A stretch of DNA of 46,103 bases, taken from positions 1-46,103 of the forward strand of contig MCFE01000683.1 in the NCBI GenBank assembly GCA_002104905.1, read 5' to 3'. The notes beneath the pieces are model-generated. The model had not been told where the DNA came from. It ran no database searches and saw only the letters and a program-made list of their open reading frames with translations. Positions within the stretch are counted from its first letter, which is position 1. Every line of letters starts with the position of its first letter. This document shows positions 12,090-25,473 of this stretch, piece after piece. Made by a program: the position numbers and the translations under genes. This DNA is from Basidiobolus meristosporus CBS 931.73. Taxonomy: Eukaryota; Basidiobolomycota; Basidiobolomycetes; Basidiobolales; Basidiobolaceae.

Positions 12090-12886
12090 CCAGTTCATTA
12101 AGCAGTAGTAGGAATTCGTTCGAGTCAGCAATAAACTGATAGATAAACTCCCATATGATGGACCAGGCAGCTCGGGTTAATTGGGGAGAAGGACTCCAAC
12201 AGAACAGATAGGACCAGGGTTTGGGTCGTTGGGGAAACCCTATTTCTCAAGTGACCGTAGGTCCATATCTTGTAGGCTCAATTGTCAATAGATTCTGGAG
12301 ATAACGTTCATATGAAAACGGAGCGAATTTGGAACCACAATTCACTCCTGTTATAGATTGGGCACTTTTTGGTCTATCTAGGCTGGTAGCTAACGAGAAG
12401 CCATTAGGTATGTCAGGAACCTTGTTGATATCAATCCGAGAATGCCTACACTTCTTCTCTTGCTATTGTTTTAGGATAGGGTAAGAGGGATAGCTGCAGT
12501 GCTATGAACTACAAACGTGGAAGACACCCTCAGTTCCGGTTCATCCTTTCTGTCCATCGGTGAGCGATGGTAGAGAGGATATTTAACTTATGTATTCAAT
12601 GTATGCGGCAGTGCATCCATTGTTCGCGATTGGGATGTCTTACCGACTGAATAGGTTACTAATGTAGCTAAACAGTTTACAGGAATCTAGGTACATTTCG
12701 ACGCACCAATGGAGATTCATGCGTCGGGGATATCACTCATTAGTAAATCCACACTGGCAGAAAAAAAAAAGCGGCTCATGAATGGATTACTAAAGTAAAA
12801 TGGTCAAGAATGACGGTAAACTAGTTTAGCGCTTGAACTGGTATCTTCGCTGAAGTCCTTGTCTCCACCCCCACATATAGCTCAAA
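12090..12886. other. intergenic, RFX 3' side and NMD3 promoter
   Basis: About 0.8 kb between two plus-strand genes. It contains an A10 run near 12761-12770 and many stops. I see no gene, tRNA or recognisable repeat. Confidence 0.5.
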
Positions 12887-14575
12887 ATGGATTACAACCC
12901 AGTCGCCCAACAACAACTAATGTAAGTCCTGAATCTAGCTTTTTTTCCATAATTTCTAGCGGAACGTGCTGACATGACCCGTCAACGCAGTTTATGTTGT
13001 TCTTGCGGTACCCCCATCCCGCCGAACCCGGCAAACATGTGCCTCAACTGCATTCGTAACGAAGTCGACATCACTGAGGGAATACCCAAGCAAGCCACTT
13101 TGCATTTTTGCCGCAACTGTGAGAGGTACCATCAACCACCAAATCTTTGGGTTAGCTGTCAACTCGAATCCAGGGAACTTTTGGCACTGTGCTTGAAGAA
13201 ACTCAAGGGCCTGAATAAAGTTCGACTTGTTGACGCCGGGTTTATCTGGACCGAACCTCACTCGCGTAGAATCAAGGTTAAACTCACTATTCAGAAAGAG
13301 GTACAGTTGATGATTTAAATCACCCGCTAAACAGCTCTTCTGACACGTCTTGGCTGCTCCCTTCAAGGTGTTCGCTTCTACAATCCTTCAACAAATCTTT
13401 GAGGTTGAATTTGTGGTTTCTACCCAGCAATGTGAAGAATGTACCCGTGTGGCTGCTCAGAACACCTGGAAAGCCACAGTACAAGTGAGACAGAAGGTAG
13501 GAGTCAATCATGGTAACGATGATTTCCGCAAGGTTATTCACGAGTCTTTGTTTAAACCTAGGTCAACCACAAGCGCACTTTTATGTATTTGGAGCAGCTT
13601 ATCCTCAAGCATAACGCTCACAAAGACACAATCAACATCAAGGAGGTTAGAGACGGACTTGATTTCTTCTACGCGCAACGTAGTCACGCCGTAAAAATGG
13701 TGGAGTTCCTGAGCGCGGTCACACCTGTTCGCTCCAAAACTTCCGAGCAGCTCATTTCTAGCGATATTCATAGTGGCACCTCGAATTACAAATTCACTTA
13801 CTCTGTCGAGATTGTGCCCGTCTGCAAGGATGATTTGGTTTGCTTGCCTGTCAAACTCGCCAGATCCCTCGGCAACATCCAGCCCTTGGTACTCTGCACC
13901 CGTATCGGAAACTCCATTCATGTTTTGGACCCCAACACCTTGGAGTCGGCCGATATCACCAACTCGGTTTATTGGAGAAATCCATTCGATTCCCTGGGTA
14001 CGGTCAAAGACATGGTGGAATACTACGTTTTGGATGTTGAAGTGTTGGGCGTGGTTCGTGGGAAGCATGTTTTGGCTGATGTCATGGTTGCTCGTAGCAG
14101 CGACTACGGCAAGAATGACACCACTTTCTTTGCCCGCTCCCATCTCGGAGGTATATTGAATATGGGGGATACCGTCATGGGATATGATCTCACAAGGGCC
14201 AACTTCAACAACAATGACTTCGATTCCCTAAACAGAAACGCCCTTCCCGACGTCATTCTGGTCAAGAAGAGTTATCCTAACCGCAAGAAGAAGAACAAGC
14301 GTCAATGGAAGCTCAAGAACTTGAACAAAGAGGAAGAGGAAATGCTACCAAGAAAGCAAGACCAGGAGAAGCTCGAGCAAGACTTTGAGCTGTTTCTGCG
14401 TGATCTGGAGGAGGATCCTGAGCTTCGTTCTACCATCAACCTTTACCGCTCGGATCAAAAGCCAGATGTTAATGCCATGGAGACCGACGGAGAAATGACC
14501 GACATGGAGGATGAAAACGCACCGGAGATTCCTTTGGAAGAGCTTCTTGAGGATTTGGATATCAATGATGACTAG
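12887..14575 (+). CDS. NMD3: 60S ribosomal export adaptor NMD3
   Basis: Four exons: 12887-12921, 12991-13300, 13368-13496 and 13562-14575, giving 495 residues, a usual length for the family. NMD3 is the nuclear export adaptor that binds the pre-60S subunit and recruits the CRM1 exportin; it is released in the cytoplasm. The start ATG lies at the end of a ctcaaaATGG context, and exon 1 encodes MDYNPVAQQQL, close to the family N-terminus. The zinc-binding region follows, with CCSCGTPIPP, MCLNC, FCRNCERY and, in exon 3, CEECTRVA. The core includes LKKLKGLNKVRLVDAGF, EPHSRRIKVKLTIQKE, DGLDFFYAQRSHA, TSEQLISSDIHS and DDLVCLP. The tail is Lys-rich, then strongly acidic, as in other NMD3 proteins. 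Introns are 61-69 nt and GT-AG. No lesion seen. Confidence 0.97.
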
Positions 14576-15125
14576 AGTTTTAGATGCAACTTGCATGTCT
14601 TATATATATGTATCGAATGGTATTATGAACTGGTTGTTTGTTCTTGTTTCTTCACGGCATCGTTTGCCGGCCACCCTTTGTCTGTAATTCATATTTCCCG
14701 TTTGCTCTGCGGCACTGTATCTTGATCTGGTACGCAGCAACCTAATCACCATATAATAATAGATCCAATAAATCCCCAAACCATCAAGATGTGCCTTGCC
14801 ATCTCGCATCTGAAATCCAGAACCTCCCCGCTGCTACTCTAGACAGCCCCATAAATCTCGGTTACTCCACGGCAGAGGGATCCCAGCTATTCTGTGTGCG
14901 CCATTATCCACAAAATTTACGAGCTGGCGAAACCAATCATTGCCGCCGAAGCATCCACTTCGAGTTGAAAAGTACGCTCCCCAATTTGTTCTCAACAAAA
15001 AGGTATGGGGAAGTCACGTGAAACTCCCTTGATCCATTACAAAAAAGTGGGGTTAATACATCAGTTTATGTACACACAAGTTGCAGCGAAGAGAGAGTGC
15101 TTTTATCGACTTCACTATTCGCACG
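14576..15125. other. intergenic between NMD3 and the complex I subunit gene
   Basis: 550 bp that should hold the NMD3 3' end and the promoter of the next gene, both plus strand. TATATATATG near 14599 is AT-rich but has no assigned role. No gene supported. Confidence 0.5.
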
Positions 15126-16097
15126 ATGTTCGCTCATGTCGGTTTAAACCTTGTTGCCAAGACCTCTACTGGTTAGTATTCACGCCCAGGCCTGGGAACA
15201 ATCCTGTAATAAAGCCTGGCAAACTTGTTACACATGCTCACTAACAAATTTCCCAGCTTCCGCTATCCGCACGTTGGCAGTTAGAGCCCCCATTGCCAGT
15301 CAGAAGCAGAGACTTTTCCACTCCACCTCCAAAGATGAAAGCGAGAATGGTAAGTGCTTCACTAAGGAGACCGTTCCCTGACCTGCCATGGTGGCCTACA
15401 GCATCTTGGGCAAGACCGGTCAGCCTCGCATACCCCAGAAAAGTAACCCAACTTCCTCTTCCCCAGCCGTCGCTGCCCCTAAATTCACAACCGTTGGCGA
15501 ACCCAACAGCGTTGCCCGTAAGTAACCCGTTGTAGTTGAGGCTGTTTTCCTTCTTGCTCAAATCTATCCCTTCAGAAATCGCACTTTCCACCGTTGATAA
15601 ATTGGTCAATTGGGGTCGTACCAGTTCTATCTGGCCCATGACTTTCGGTCTCGCTTGTTGCGCCGTAGAGATGATGCACATGGCCGCCGCTCGTTACGAT
15701 CAGGATCGTATTGGTATCGTCTTCCGTGCCTCCCCTCGTCAATCCGATGTCATGATTGTCGCCGGCACGCTTACCAACAAGATGGCTCCCGCATTGAGAA
15801 AGGTTTACGATCAGGTATTGGCTTGGAAATGGAATTTTCATATCGCGGACGCTCGGTTAACCCGAATTCACCTAGATGCCTGAACCTCGTTGGGTCATCT
15901 CCATGGGATCATGTGCCAACGGCGGTGGTTATTACCATTATTCCTACGCTGTTGTTCGTGGCTGCGATCGCATCGTGCCCGTTGACATTTATGTCCCAGG
16001 CTGTCCTCCCACCGCCGAGGCTCTGATGTACGGTGTGATGCAGTTGCAAAAGAAAATGAGAAGAGGACGTGTAGCCACCATGTGGTATAGAAAGTAA
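15126..16097 (+). CDS. NADH:ubiquinone oxidoreductase 20-kDa subunit (NuoB/NDUFS7 type)
   Basis: Five exons: 15126-15171, 15257-15349, 15467-15517, 15576-15814 and 15876-16097, giving 216 residues. This complex I subunit carries iron-sulfur cluster N2, which passes electrons to ubiquinone on the matrix side of the inner mitochondrial membrane. Residues from about 65 onward are the conserved core: [16 protein letters not shown] (Cys91, Cys92), [15 protein letters not shown] (Cys156) and [11 protein letters not shown] (Cys186), the four N2 ligands. The first ~60 residues are basic and Ser-rich, with [11 protein letters not shown] and LFHSTS, typical of a mitochondrial presequence. The acceptor chosen for exon 3 (after cttccccag, 15466) is the only one that keeps the frame into [12 protein letters not shown]; the splice choice within the presequence is the least certain part. 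The gene converges on CYP51 across 287 bp. Confidence 0.95.
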
Positions 16098-16384
16098 AGC
16101 CCCATTTGCATCCAGCCAAAGTGTTCAATCATATCATTTCTTTCCAATATCTTCCGTCATCACCAACGCGGCTTGATATGGAACAGATCCACCTTCACAC
16201 TTTCTCTCATTTTCACTCCCCCGAACCCTAACTCCCAGCCCCAACTGCCTCGTCCATCGGACCAAGGTGGCCCTGGGGCATTTAAAGTTCAATAAAATAT
16301 GCTGTATATTTATAATATGGAACTGAATCGCGGTCAAGGGAAGGTTTATTTTTCAATCGGTTCTATAAAACAAATGTGTATCGA

Positions 16385-18335
<1,951 letters not shown>

Positions 18336-19462
18336 GAAGTATACTACAAGGTGGGGATTTCGGTTATGAATGAACTTCTACCGGACATGGTTGCGTTTAT
18401 ATTTTTGACTGGACCATGCCAACAAATTTGGGAACCGGTGGTTGATTGGACCAGGACAGATGGGCCTCGTGTCTGGACAGTAGGGAGGAGCCTATTTTGG
18501 GCGACGTCAGTAACTGGATATTTCGGTTGCATTTGTGATTTGAAATTGTTCAAAAGAGTCGTACATTCTACAGTGATAGAAGGCAAAGAGGCTAGAATGT
18601 AGAGATAAACAAATATCGCAAATCTTGGCTTATTCGCCATCTTGGAGATGTTCTAGACAGGGAAATTAAATTAGGTGGAGCTCCTCCAAGTCTTGGCTCG
18701 CGGAATAATTCGGCCATTCCTTACACTATCGAACCAGGGATAAAATGGTACAGTGGGGAGGGTGGCAGTGAAAAGTGCTCCTCATGACAAGACTCGCTCG
18801 AATGCCCCGTCTCATTGCAGAGAATCTAGATTCAGTAAAAGCTTGAGCGTTTCTTTGATTTCTTGTACACGATTTTGAAATGATAAGTCGTCACCTTGAC
18901 CACCGATCCTAGATCAATTTGAAATCTTCACGTAATTCCATTACTGCACTTCACCAGTAGCTAGGAAGCCAGCAAGCCGTGTCAAATGCACATGTCTTTT
19001 TCTAACCTTATCGATCAACCAGTCTTCCCCAATCCAGTAATATGTCGGTTACCGACATTCTGAATTTAGACTGCTTTGCTTGGTATCCATCTGGTGTTAC
19101 TTTGAACCATTATGCTTGGTTTATTGAAAATGTTGGGCCATAAATCCAGGCATTACTCTGCACTCACATATTTGGTCTACTGTTACAGCGATTTGATTAG
19201 GAATAACGAAACCAAGTCACCTCAAGCTGGCCTAGAAAGATCACTTGAACAAATGCCGGATAATCGCATATGGTCGATGGCAGCATATTCCTGGGATAAA
19301 TCAGTGCAAATCAATCAGGAATTTAAACAGGATTATTGAAGCACCGACCTGATACGTTTGGCTTTCCGGAAACTTCAATCCTGCCGTAAATAAATCACTT
19401 ACTATTCACCTAACATTATTCATTTATTCTCTAATGATCTTGCATTTTTCCATGTTTTCCTT
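18336..19462. other. shared upstream region of CYP51 and RIT1
   Basis: About 1.1 kb between divergent genes. A 98-codon open frame on the minus strand (18344-18640) begins with a hydrophobic stretch but ends just before the CYP51 start and is probably leader or chance. No sterol-response element or TATA box could be named with confidence. Confidence 0.45.
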
Positions 19463-21449
19463 ATGTCTTTCTTTCGCTCAGTGAACAGCGACTCCGAGGA
19501 GACATGCTCCGATATCGAGGATTCTCCTTCCTACTCAGACAGTGAGACAGAGCCTCAATCTGTGGAGTTCGAGGACGACAGCCAGCTTCTCTCGGAAGTT
19601 ACCTTTGATTTGCCGGACAGGCATAGCATTTTAGAGGAGCTGAGGAAGGATAATAAAAATGTATATAATCGTCTGAAATCGGTCCTGACAGATGCAGAGT
19701 TCGTAGAGAAGGTTGCCGAGGCGTTTCCCAAACTTCCACTCGTCGGTAAGGATCTCTTTATACGTAGCGGGTGGAGCCTCCGAACTTGATTTCCAGAAGC
19801 CGCATGCCCCGAGAAACTAACGTAAACCAATTGTTCATTTATTAGCAAACGAAAGGTGCGGTACTTGGTACGTTCGACCCCAAAAGGTAAGTGATCTGGG
19901 CAGAGTTTGCACTACTCCAATGCTGTGAATGTTGTCTAATTCGGATATATCTGGACCCGCCAACCTCAGTTATACTATCAAACGGTATACTTCAAGTCAA
20001 CTGACGGACACACCGGGAAGTGGAACTTCAATCTAAGGCGGATGAATCTTCACCTGCTCGATATCATCGAAAAACATAACGGCTGTATTCTGGTAGATTC
20101 TACCAGGCGTGGTAAGCGTGTTCCCGACTCACTGTCCAAAACAGTTCCCATTTGGTGCTGTGTGGTGAACAACGCGATTCATCGCTGGCGCCAGGAACAG
20201 CTCATGAATGGCGGGCCAGACTCGAGGGAGGTTCCCTCCGACTGGGATCTGGAATTCCACTCTCTGCCGTCGGTCATCTCAGCTTCAGAGCATAGCCAGA
20301 TTTGCGAAAGAATCCCATCTTTTGTCGACAAGCTTATGGTAGTTCCAACAGTGTGAATCCTCCCTTGAATTTCATCTAATCTTCCTGACCGTCCCAGTCT
20401 TCCGGAATCGATTTATCCAAATTGTCCTCTCTTTTGCAAAAGCCACTACGCCCTTTGTGGTTTACTCCACAGTCGCAAATTCCAGCAAATCCATGGGTTG
20501 AAAGTGAGACGTTTCATCCAGTGCTATGCCTAAGCGCTTCTCGTCAAATCAAGTCTGCCATGGAGCCTCAACCCGGTTATATGTACATCCAAGGGGCTGC
20601 CGATGATCATGAATGTTGGGCAATGGTAATATAGCTGCACCGATCCGAACAAAGTCCATTGTATGTTGACCCATATGCACCCTCCTTATAGGGCCTAACA
20701 CCCTCACTATTCTGGGAGCATCATGAAGAAATACTTACCGATGGTGCGGCCACATGTGAACGTCGGGTACAAGAGATTGTGGCCAGTGCTAAGAATACAC
20801 TGAACAACGAAGGCGAACAGTGGCTCAACAAGGCCGGAAAGCCGATACAGCCTCCATACGATTTCATCAAGGGGACCGTTATAGCCATTGGGAGTCGTAC
20901 CAGCGGTATACCAACCTGAATTATGTCAAGCTAATCGCATCTAACAACATTGAGTTTAGGGCGCCCTCCTCAATGCTGGAGTGCCTTCAATAGCATCATC
21001 AATTGCTGTGAGCTCGAGTATACAGAGAATCTAGATGCCACTCACCAGAATACCTATTTACACCTGAACATACCTGAAGGGAAAAAAGGCCAAGCCACCT
21101 TATTGGAATTGATACCAAAGGCACTGGAGTTTGCTAAGCAAAAGTTGGCAGAAAACCAGTCAATTCTCGTGCATTGTGCCCAAGGTAAAGATCGTTCAGT
21201 TGGAATCGCCCTTGCCATTATGGTCCATTATTACGATAGGGCAGGTAATGTTGTTCTGGAGGGCGTTCCGAAATCCCAAGTGACAAAGGAGTTGATCCAA
21301 AGGAAGCTCCTTCAGATCATTGAATCGCATCCTACGGTAAGTTTGCTCCATGGGTCCAGCTTTGAGAGCGAGTTACTGATGATCAATGTTAGGCGTCACC
21401 TTCTCGAGCAACGCTTAAAAAAATCAACACCTTCTTCATGTGTTCGTAA
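19463..21449 (+). CDS. RIT1: tRNA A64-2'-O-ribosylphosphate transferase (initiator tRNA modification)
   Basis: Seven exons: 19463-19745, 19846-19886, 19970-20338, 20398-20625, 20692-20905, 20960-21336 and 21393-21449, giving 522 residues (yeast Rit1 is close to this length). The enzyme adds ribosyl phosphate to A64 of initiator tRNA-Met, keeping it out of elongation. Residues 1-50 are acidic and probably disordered. The family block follows: ELRKDNKNVYNRL, LPLVANERCGTWYV, YFKSTDGHTGKWNFNLRR, VDSTRRGKRVPDSLSKTVP and YIQGAADDHECWAM. A C-terminal phosphatase-like domain carries HCAQGKDRSVG (Cys451, Arg457), the P-loop-like signature of Rit1. The last exon ends PSRATLKKINTFF. The Leu-Tyr-Tyr stretch at the start of exon 3 (19970) is the least certain splice. 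Introns are 54-100 nt GT-AG. Confidence 0.95.
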
Positions 21450-22240
21450 ACTTTGGTCCGTGGGGTATAGATTAGATATATATAAAGATTCTACAATAGT
21501 AATATAGATTTCAAGTGGGAATATTTGAAGTAGTTGTTGGATATGGTTTTTCTGCTGATCCTCAGCGCATGATTGATTTGGATAAAGCGAATAAATCTTG
21601 GTACCATAGTGTCTCCTACGGCTCCTGTGAGCTTCCTTATTGTGCTACCTCGGATGCACTGCAGCTGTGTACCCCATAAGCCCATATTTGGTTGGGCATT
21701 TCAAGTCGCTCCAGTCCATTCGTTTCTTCCTTGGATTGTGTCCTGGAACGCTCCTGAAAGCCTGATTTCTCTACCTTGGCCAATCTGCCTTTAGCATAGG
21801 AAGTCCCGATGATTAGCGCTGATCATATTCAGGAGCAGGCTACGTTGCTCAGCCTCCTCAACCAGTGGGTGCAAAATCACCCACCTTTCTCATCTCAATA
21901 TTCACCATGCTCTTCGTAAGGGATCTGGATACGCATCTCCGTTTATTGACTAGCGCTCGGAATACGTCACAGCGTGCAGTAATATGCTTCTAATCAATGG
22001 TTGGCTCGCGAGCATACTCCATAGATTTGATCCGGGTATCTTCAAGCGCATTAATTCAAGGTAGCACCATATATTCATTAGTGATCCATCACGTAGAGAC
22101 CATGGAGGGGGCAGCGGGTAGAAAAGGAGTGGTGCTTCACATGACGCTCCCACTGTATAAATACTCAGCCTGGCAGATGTGGAGAGAGCACCAGCTTTCA
22201 TATTAGCTTACCGACATCTCTTCAGCCTACAGACATCAAC
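21450..22240. other. intergenic upstream of the amylase gene
   Basis: About 0.8 kb holding the RIT1 3' end and the amylase promoter. No gene supported. Short open frames on both strands lack motifs. Confidence 0.5.
22156..22163 (+). promoter_or_regulatory. TATA box of the alpha-amylase gene
   Basis: TATAAATA, 77 bp before the ATG at 22241, followed by a CT-rich stretch (cgacatctcttcagcct) typical of fungal transcription start regions. Position and sequence support it; the transcription start itself is inferred. Confidence 0.6.
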
Positions 22241-23698
22241 ATGGGTAACGAAACTATGATCCAGTTCTTCGAATGGCATCTTCCTGTTGACCACAAGCAC
22301 TGGCAACGTCTCCAGGAGCGCGCGGAAGAGCTGGCAGGTCTGGGGATCACTGGGGTTTGGATCCCCCCTCCCACCAAAGGCCAAACGAAGGATGATGTGG
22401 GGTACGGGGTGTATGACTTGTGGGATCTCGGAGAGTTCAATCAGAAAAACACTGTCGCCACCAAGTACGGGACCAAGGAGGAGCTCGTCAATGCTATCAA
22501 CAAGTGCAAAGAGCACGGGCTGCAGGTGTATTGTGACGTAGTACTGAACCACAAGGCTGCTGCGGACGAGACAGAGAAATTTCAAGCGATTGAGGTGGAT
22601 CAAGAGGACCGTGAAAATGAAATCTCCGAACCACATGACATTGTGGCTTGGACAAAGTTCACTTTCCCGGGCCGCGAGGATAAATACTCGGCGTTCAAGT
22701 GGAATTTCAACCATTTCACTGGCACCGACTGGGATGAGGAGAGCAAGAGGAAGGGAGTCTTCCGGATTGTAGGCGAGAACAAGTCATGGGCCGAGGGGGT
22801 CGATGACGAGTTTGGAAACTACGATTACTTGATGTTTGCCAACATCGACTACAGCCACCCCGATGTACAAGAGGAAACCAAGAAGTGGGCGGTTTGGGTT
22901 TCCAAGGAGCTTCAGCTCTCGGGATTCCGCATTGATGCAGCCAAGCATATTGACGGAAACTTCATCTACGAGTTGATGAAGCATGTGCGCCAGGAATTAG
23001 GCAACGACAAATTCTACGCTGTTGGCGAGTTCTGGAAGAGTAGCATTGAGGCGGTGGACGCCCATCTGGAGAATGTCAACTACTCGATTGACCTGTTCGA
23101 TGTCCCCTTGCACTACAATCTCAGCGAGGCCTCGAACAAAGGTAACGAGTACGATCTCCGGCAATTGTTTGATGGCACCATTGTCGCCAAGCACCCAACC
23201 CACGCTGTCACCTTCGTCGACAACCACGACTCACAGCCTGGTGAGTCACTTGAGTCTTGGGTTCAGGATTGGTTCAAGTCTCATGCGTATGCAATCATCT
23301 TGCTACGCGATCAGGGATACCCATGCGTGTTCTACGGTGATATGTACGGAATAGGAGGTGAAGAGCCAGTGCCACCCAAATACGATTCAATCAAGCAGCT
23401 TCTCTTAGCGCGTAAAGAGTATGCGATAGGCGAGACTCGGGATTATTGGGACCATGCCAACACTGTTGGTTGGGTGCGTATGGGCCAAGAGGATGACAAG
23501 AGTAAGGCATGCGCCGTGGTGCTAACCAACGGAGAAGCTGGCGAGAAGCGAATGGAGGTTGGCCAGGACCGTGCAGGACAGAAATGGCGTGACTTCCTTG
23601 GCAACTGTGAAGAAGAGGTGGTGATCGAGGAGGATGGGTGGGCCAACTTTAAGGTAAATGACGGCTCTGTTTCGGTCTGGGTGCCAACCGAGGCTTAA
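22241..23698 (+). CDS. intracellular alpha-amylase, GH13 (bacterial-type, GH13_5-like)
   Basis: A single uninterrupted frame of 485 residues that hydrolyses internal alpha-1,4 links of starch or glycogen. The four GH13 regions are in order: DVVLNHKA (99-106), GFRIDAAKHI (228-237, nucleophile Asp232), AVGEFWK (260-266, acid/base Glu263) and FVDNHDSQ (325-332, Asp330). The N-terminus MIQFFEWHLP and the WIPPPTKG loop are typical of the bacterial liquefying/cytoplasmic amylases of subfamily GH13_5, which also has intracellular fungal members. No signal peptide is present, so the enzyme should be cytosolic, acting on glycogen or cell-wall glucan precursors rather than on external starch (inference). 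It is the only long intronless gene among intron-rich neighbours, which would suit an old transfer from bacteria but does not prove it. A TATA box lies upstream. Confidence 0.95.
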   Translation: MGNETMIQFFEWHLPVDHKHWQRLQERAEELAGLGITGVWIPPPTKGQTKDDVGYGVYDLWDLGEFNQKNTVATKYGTKEELVNAINKCKEHGLQVYCDVVLNHKAAADETEKFQAIEVDQEDRENEISEPHDIVAWTKFTFPGREDKYSAFKWNFNHFTGTDWDEESKRKGVFRIVGENKSWAEGVDDEFGNYDYLMFANIDYSHPDVQEETKKWAVWVSKELQLSGFRIDAAKHIDGNFIYELMKHVRQELGNDKFYAVGEFWKSSIEAVDAHLENVNYSIDLFDVPLHYNLSEASNKGNEYDLRQLFDGTIVAKHPTHAVTFVDNHDSQPGESLESWVQDWFKSHAYAIILLRDQGYPCVFYGDMYGIGGEEPVPPKYDSIKQLLLARKEYAIGETRDYWDHANTVGWVRMGQEDDKSKACAVVLTNGEAGEKRMEVGQDRAGQKWRDFLGNCEEEVVIEEDGWANFKVNDGSVSVWVPTEA

Positions 23699-25473
23699 TA
23701 CGGCACGAATCAAAATGGTGGCATGAGGCTTGTTATTCCCAACCTAGAATGGTACCCCTCGAAAGCAAATGGAATGTTAATGACGTGTACCTTCAAGACT
23801 ATAGTTTAAATAAATTACGTTGTGCCTTGGAGCCCCTAATGATCCCAATCCCGATGACATTTGGCTGTGATTGACTCCTAGACTACTCAGACATAGACGG
23901 CTCTTAGCAGGTGCACTCGAATGTCAACACCATTCTGTAGCGCACCAAGCTTCTTTGTCTGAGACAAGAATGTGGTTTAGAGTGTGTTGCTGATGATGGT
24001 CTCACCACAGTGTGTGGGCAGGTTGTAGGTTCCCTCGCTGGCGATTCTCTCCCGTCAGTTAGACTCCATTTGGCCGAGGAGGTGCCACCTTTGGTCTCCA
24101 GCCAATCAACCCACTCAGCCGTAGATATTAATTTCGAAACGACTGAAACTGACTCTTGATAGCATGCCATTCAGCGATGCTCGGATCTGGCCTACGCATT
24201 CTGGGAGTATCCAAGGAACTCGGTCACACTACCAGATTAGCTGCCTAGTCCATGATCACTTGATCCTCAACGACTGGGGTCGGAGGTGGAATATCTGTCA
24301 TTGTAGATCATGCCAATCAATTTAGCCACTGGACCACTTGCACATACACTTGGCACGGCGGTTGAAGGCAGCCTGGATATCCAAATGAGCCAACTCGCTG
24401 AGTCAAATGAAAAATTAAGGGGTTGCCCACTACCATTGAATGGGTGTTACCGCGGAGATTTCGGCGGATTGCCTAGAATCACCCCCATTGAAAAGCCACA
24501 GCTGGGCAGCCCATCGTATGGTTCGAACAGACTCAAAAACGGAGTTCAACAGCAGCATTTTTCAGCTGAAAATGGACTATAAGATCCGCCGGTCCGATAA
24601 AATCTGTTTGACATTGGGCTTGCATCTAATGTAGACTTTTCCGCGTTGAAACTCTCCGAGTGATTCGGTGCTAGGTTGTTTCTGAAGAGTGCATCTTTAA
24701 GGAAATCATCGATTTTCACCACAACATTGAAGAGCCGGTCATGTAAGCAATCGCCTGTCAGGACGTTCTCTTCGTGGTGTTCCACCTGGAACAGCTATGG
24801 GGTTGAAATTGCCCCATGATTCCGAGAGCGCTTGGAAAGGTCCCATCACCCTTGGTGCGAGATTGGAGTAGCCACTACCGATTTGGTATTTGTCGCTCTC
24901 TGGGTTCTCAGGCAGGTTAAAATGGTTTCGATACCTGTGCGAATGAAGGGTTGACGTCTCGCGGGGATTTTGGCTGCCCGCTATCCTTGGTGTAGAGCTT
25001 CTGTTGCCCCCATTGAATTGGTTGGCAAGTTTCTGCTTGGTTTCACATTTAGGAGTGATGTGGACCATAATGCTCAAGGGGTATCGACCAAACTAAAATT
25101 AGATAGATTACTAACGCGATATGGAATCAACTGAATCTTCGTAAATATCGTTCTACGCTTGTTCTCACAAGTCTCTTTACCGCTACCGCTGAATGTTTTA
25201 GTATCTGGGACAAATACTTGAATTTAGCCTCGAATATGCATCCTCTCAGGAGAACGGAATAATATCATTGATTGCGGATCTCACTGTTGACAAGCGTACT
25301 GGTTACCCGTCAACAACCACCCTGTATCTGACTATAAAACCAACCTTCGTCGCTGAAATCTATATTCATAATTCGGAGCTCAACACACCCCAGACAGCAG
25401 TGTCTTATCAACACTATCCAGTGCCTCGTAACCCTGCAGCCCTCTGCTTGTCTAATAACAACGTAAACTCAGA
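23699..25473. other. intergenic, possible decayed Ty3/gypsy remnant
   Basis: About 1.8 kb without a supportable gene. On the minus strand around 24739-25077 an open frame contains SNLAPRVMGPFQAL, which resembles the LxPR..GPF motif at the C-terminus of Ty3/gypsy integrases. Further left (about 24250-24300, minus) PPPTPVVEDQV resembles the segment before a chromodomain. Both are isolated and stop-ridden, so a degraded gypsy element is a weak suggestion only. The last ~200 bp should contain the promoter of the following gene. Confidence 0.3.

Noticed and set aside
13538-14143. 201-codon frame antisense to NMD3
   Set aside because: It mirrors a highly conserved coding exon and has no motif of its own.
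18344-18640. 98-codon minus-strand frame with a signal-like start upstream of CYP51
   Set aside because: No family motif, lies in the leader region of CYP51, and the CYP51 start at 18335 gives a complete anchor and correct length.
25268-25473. N-terminal extension of the receptor-like copy 1 in an unspliced frame
   Set aside because: It has no counterpart in copy 2, no ATG-led family sequence and is bypassed by a matching short exon plus intron in both copies.
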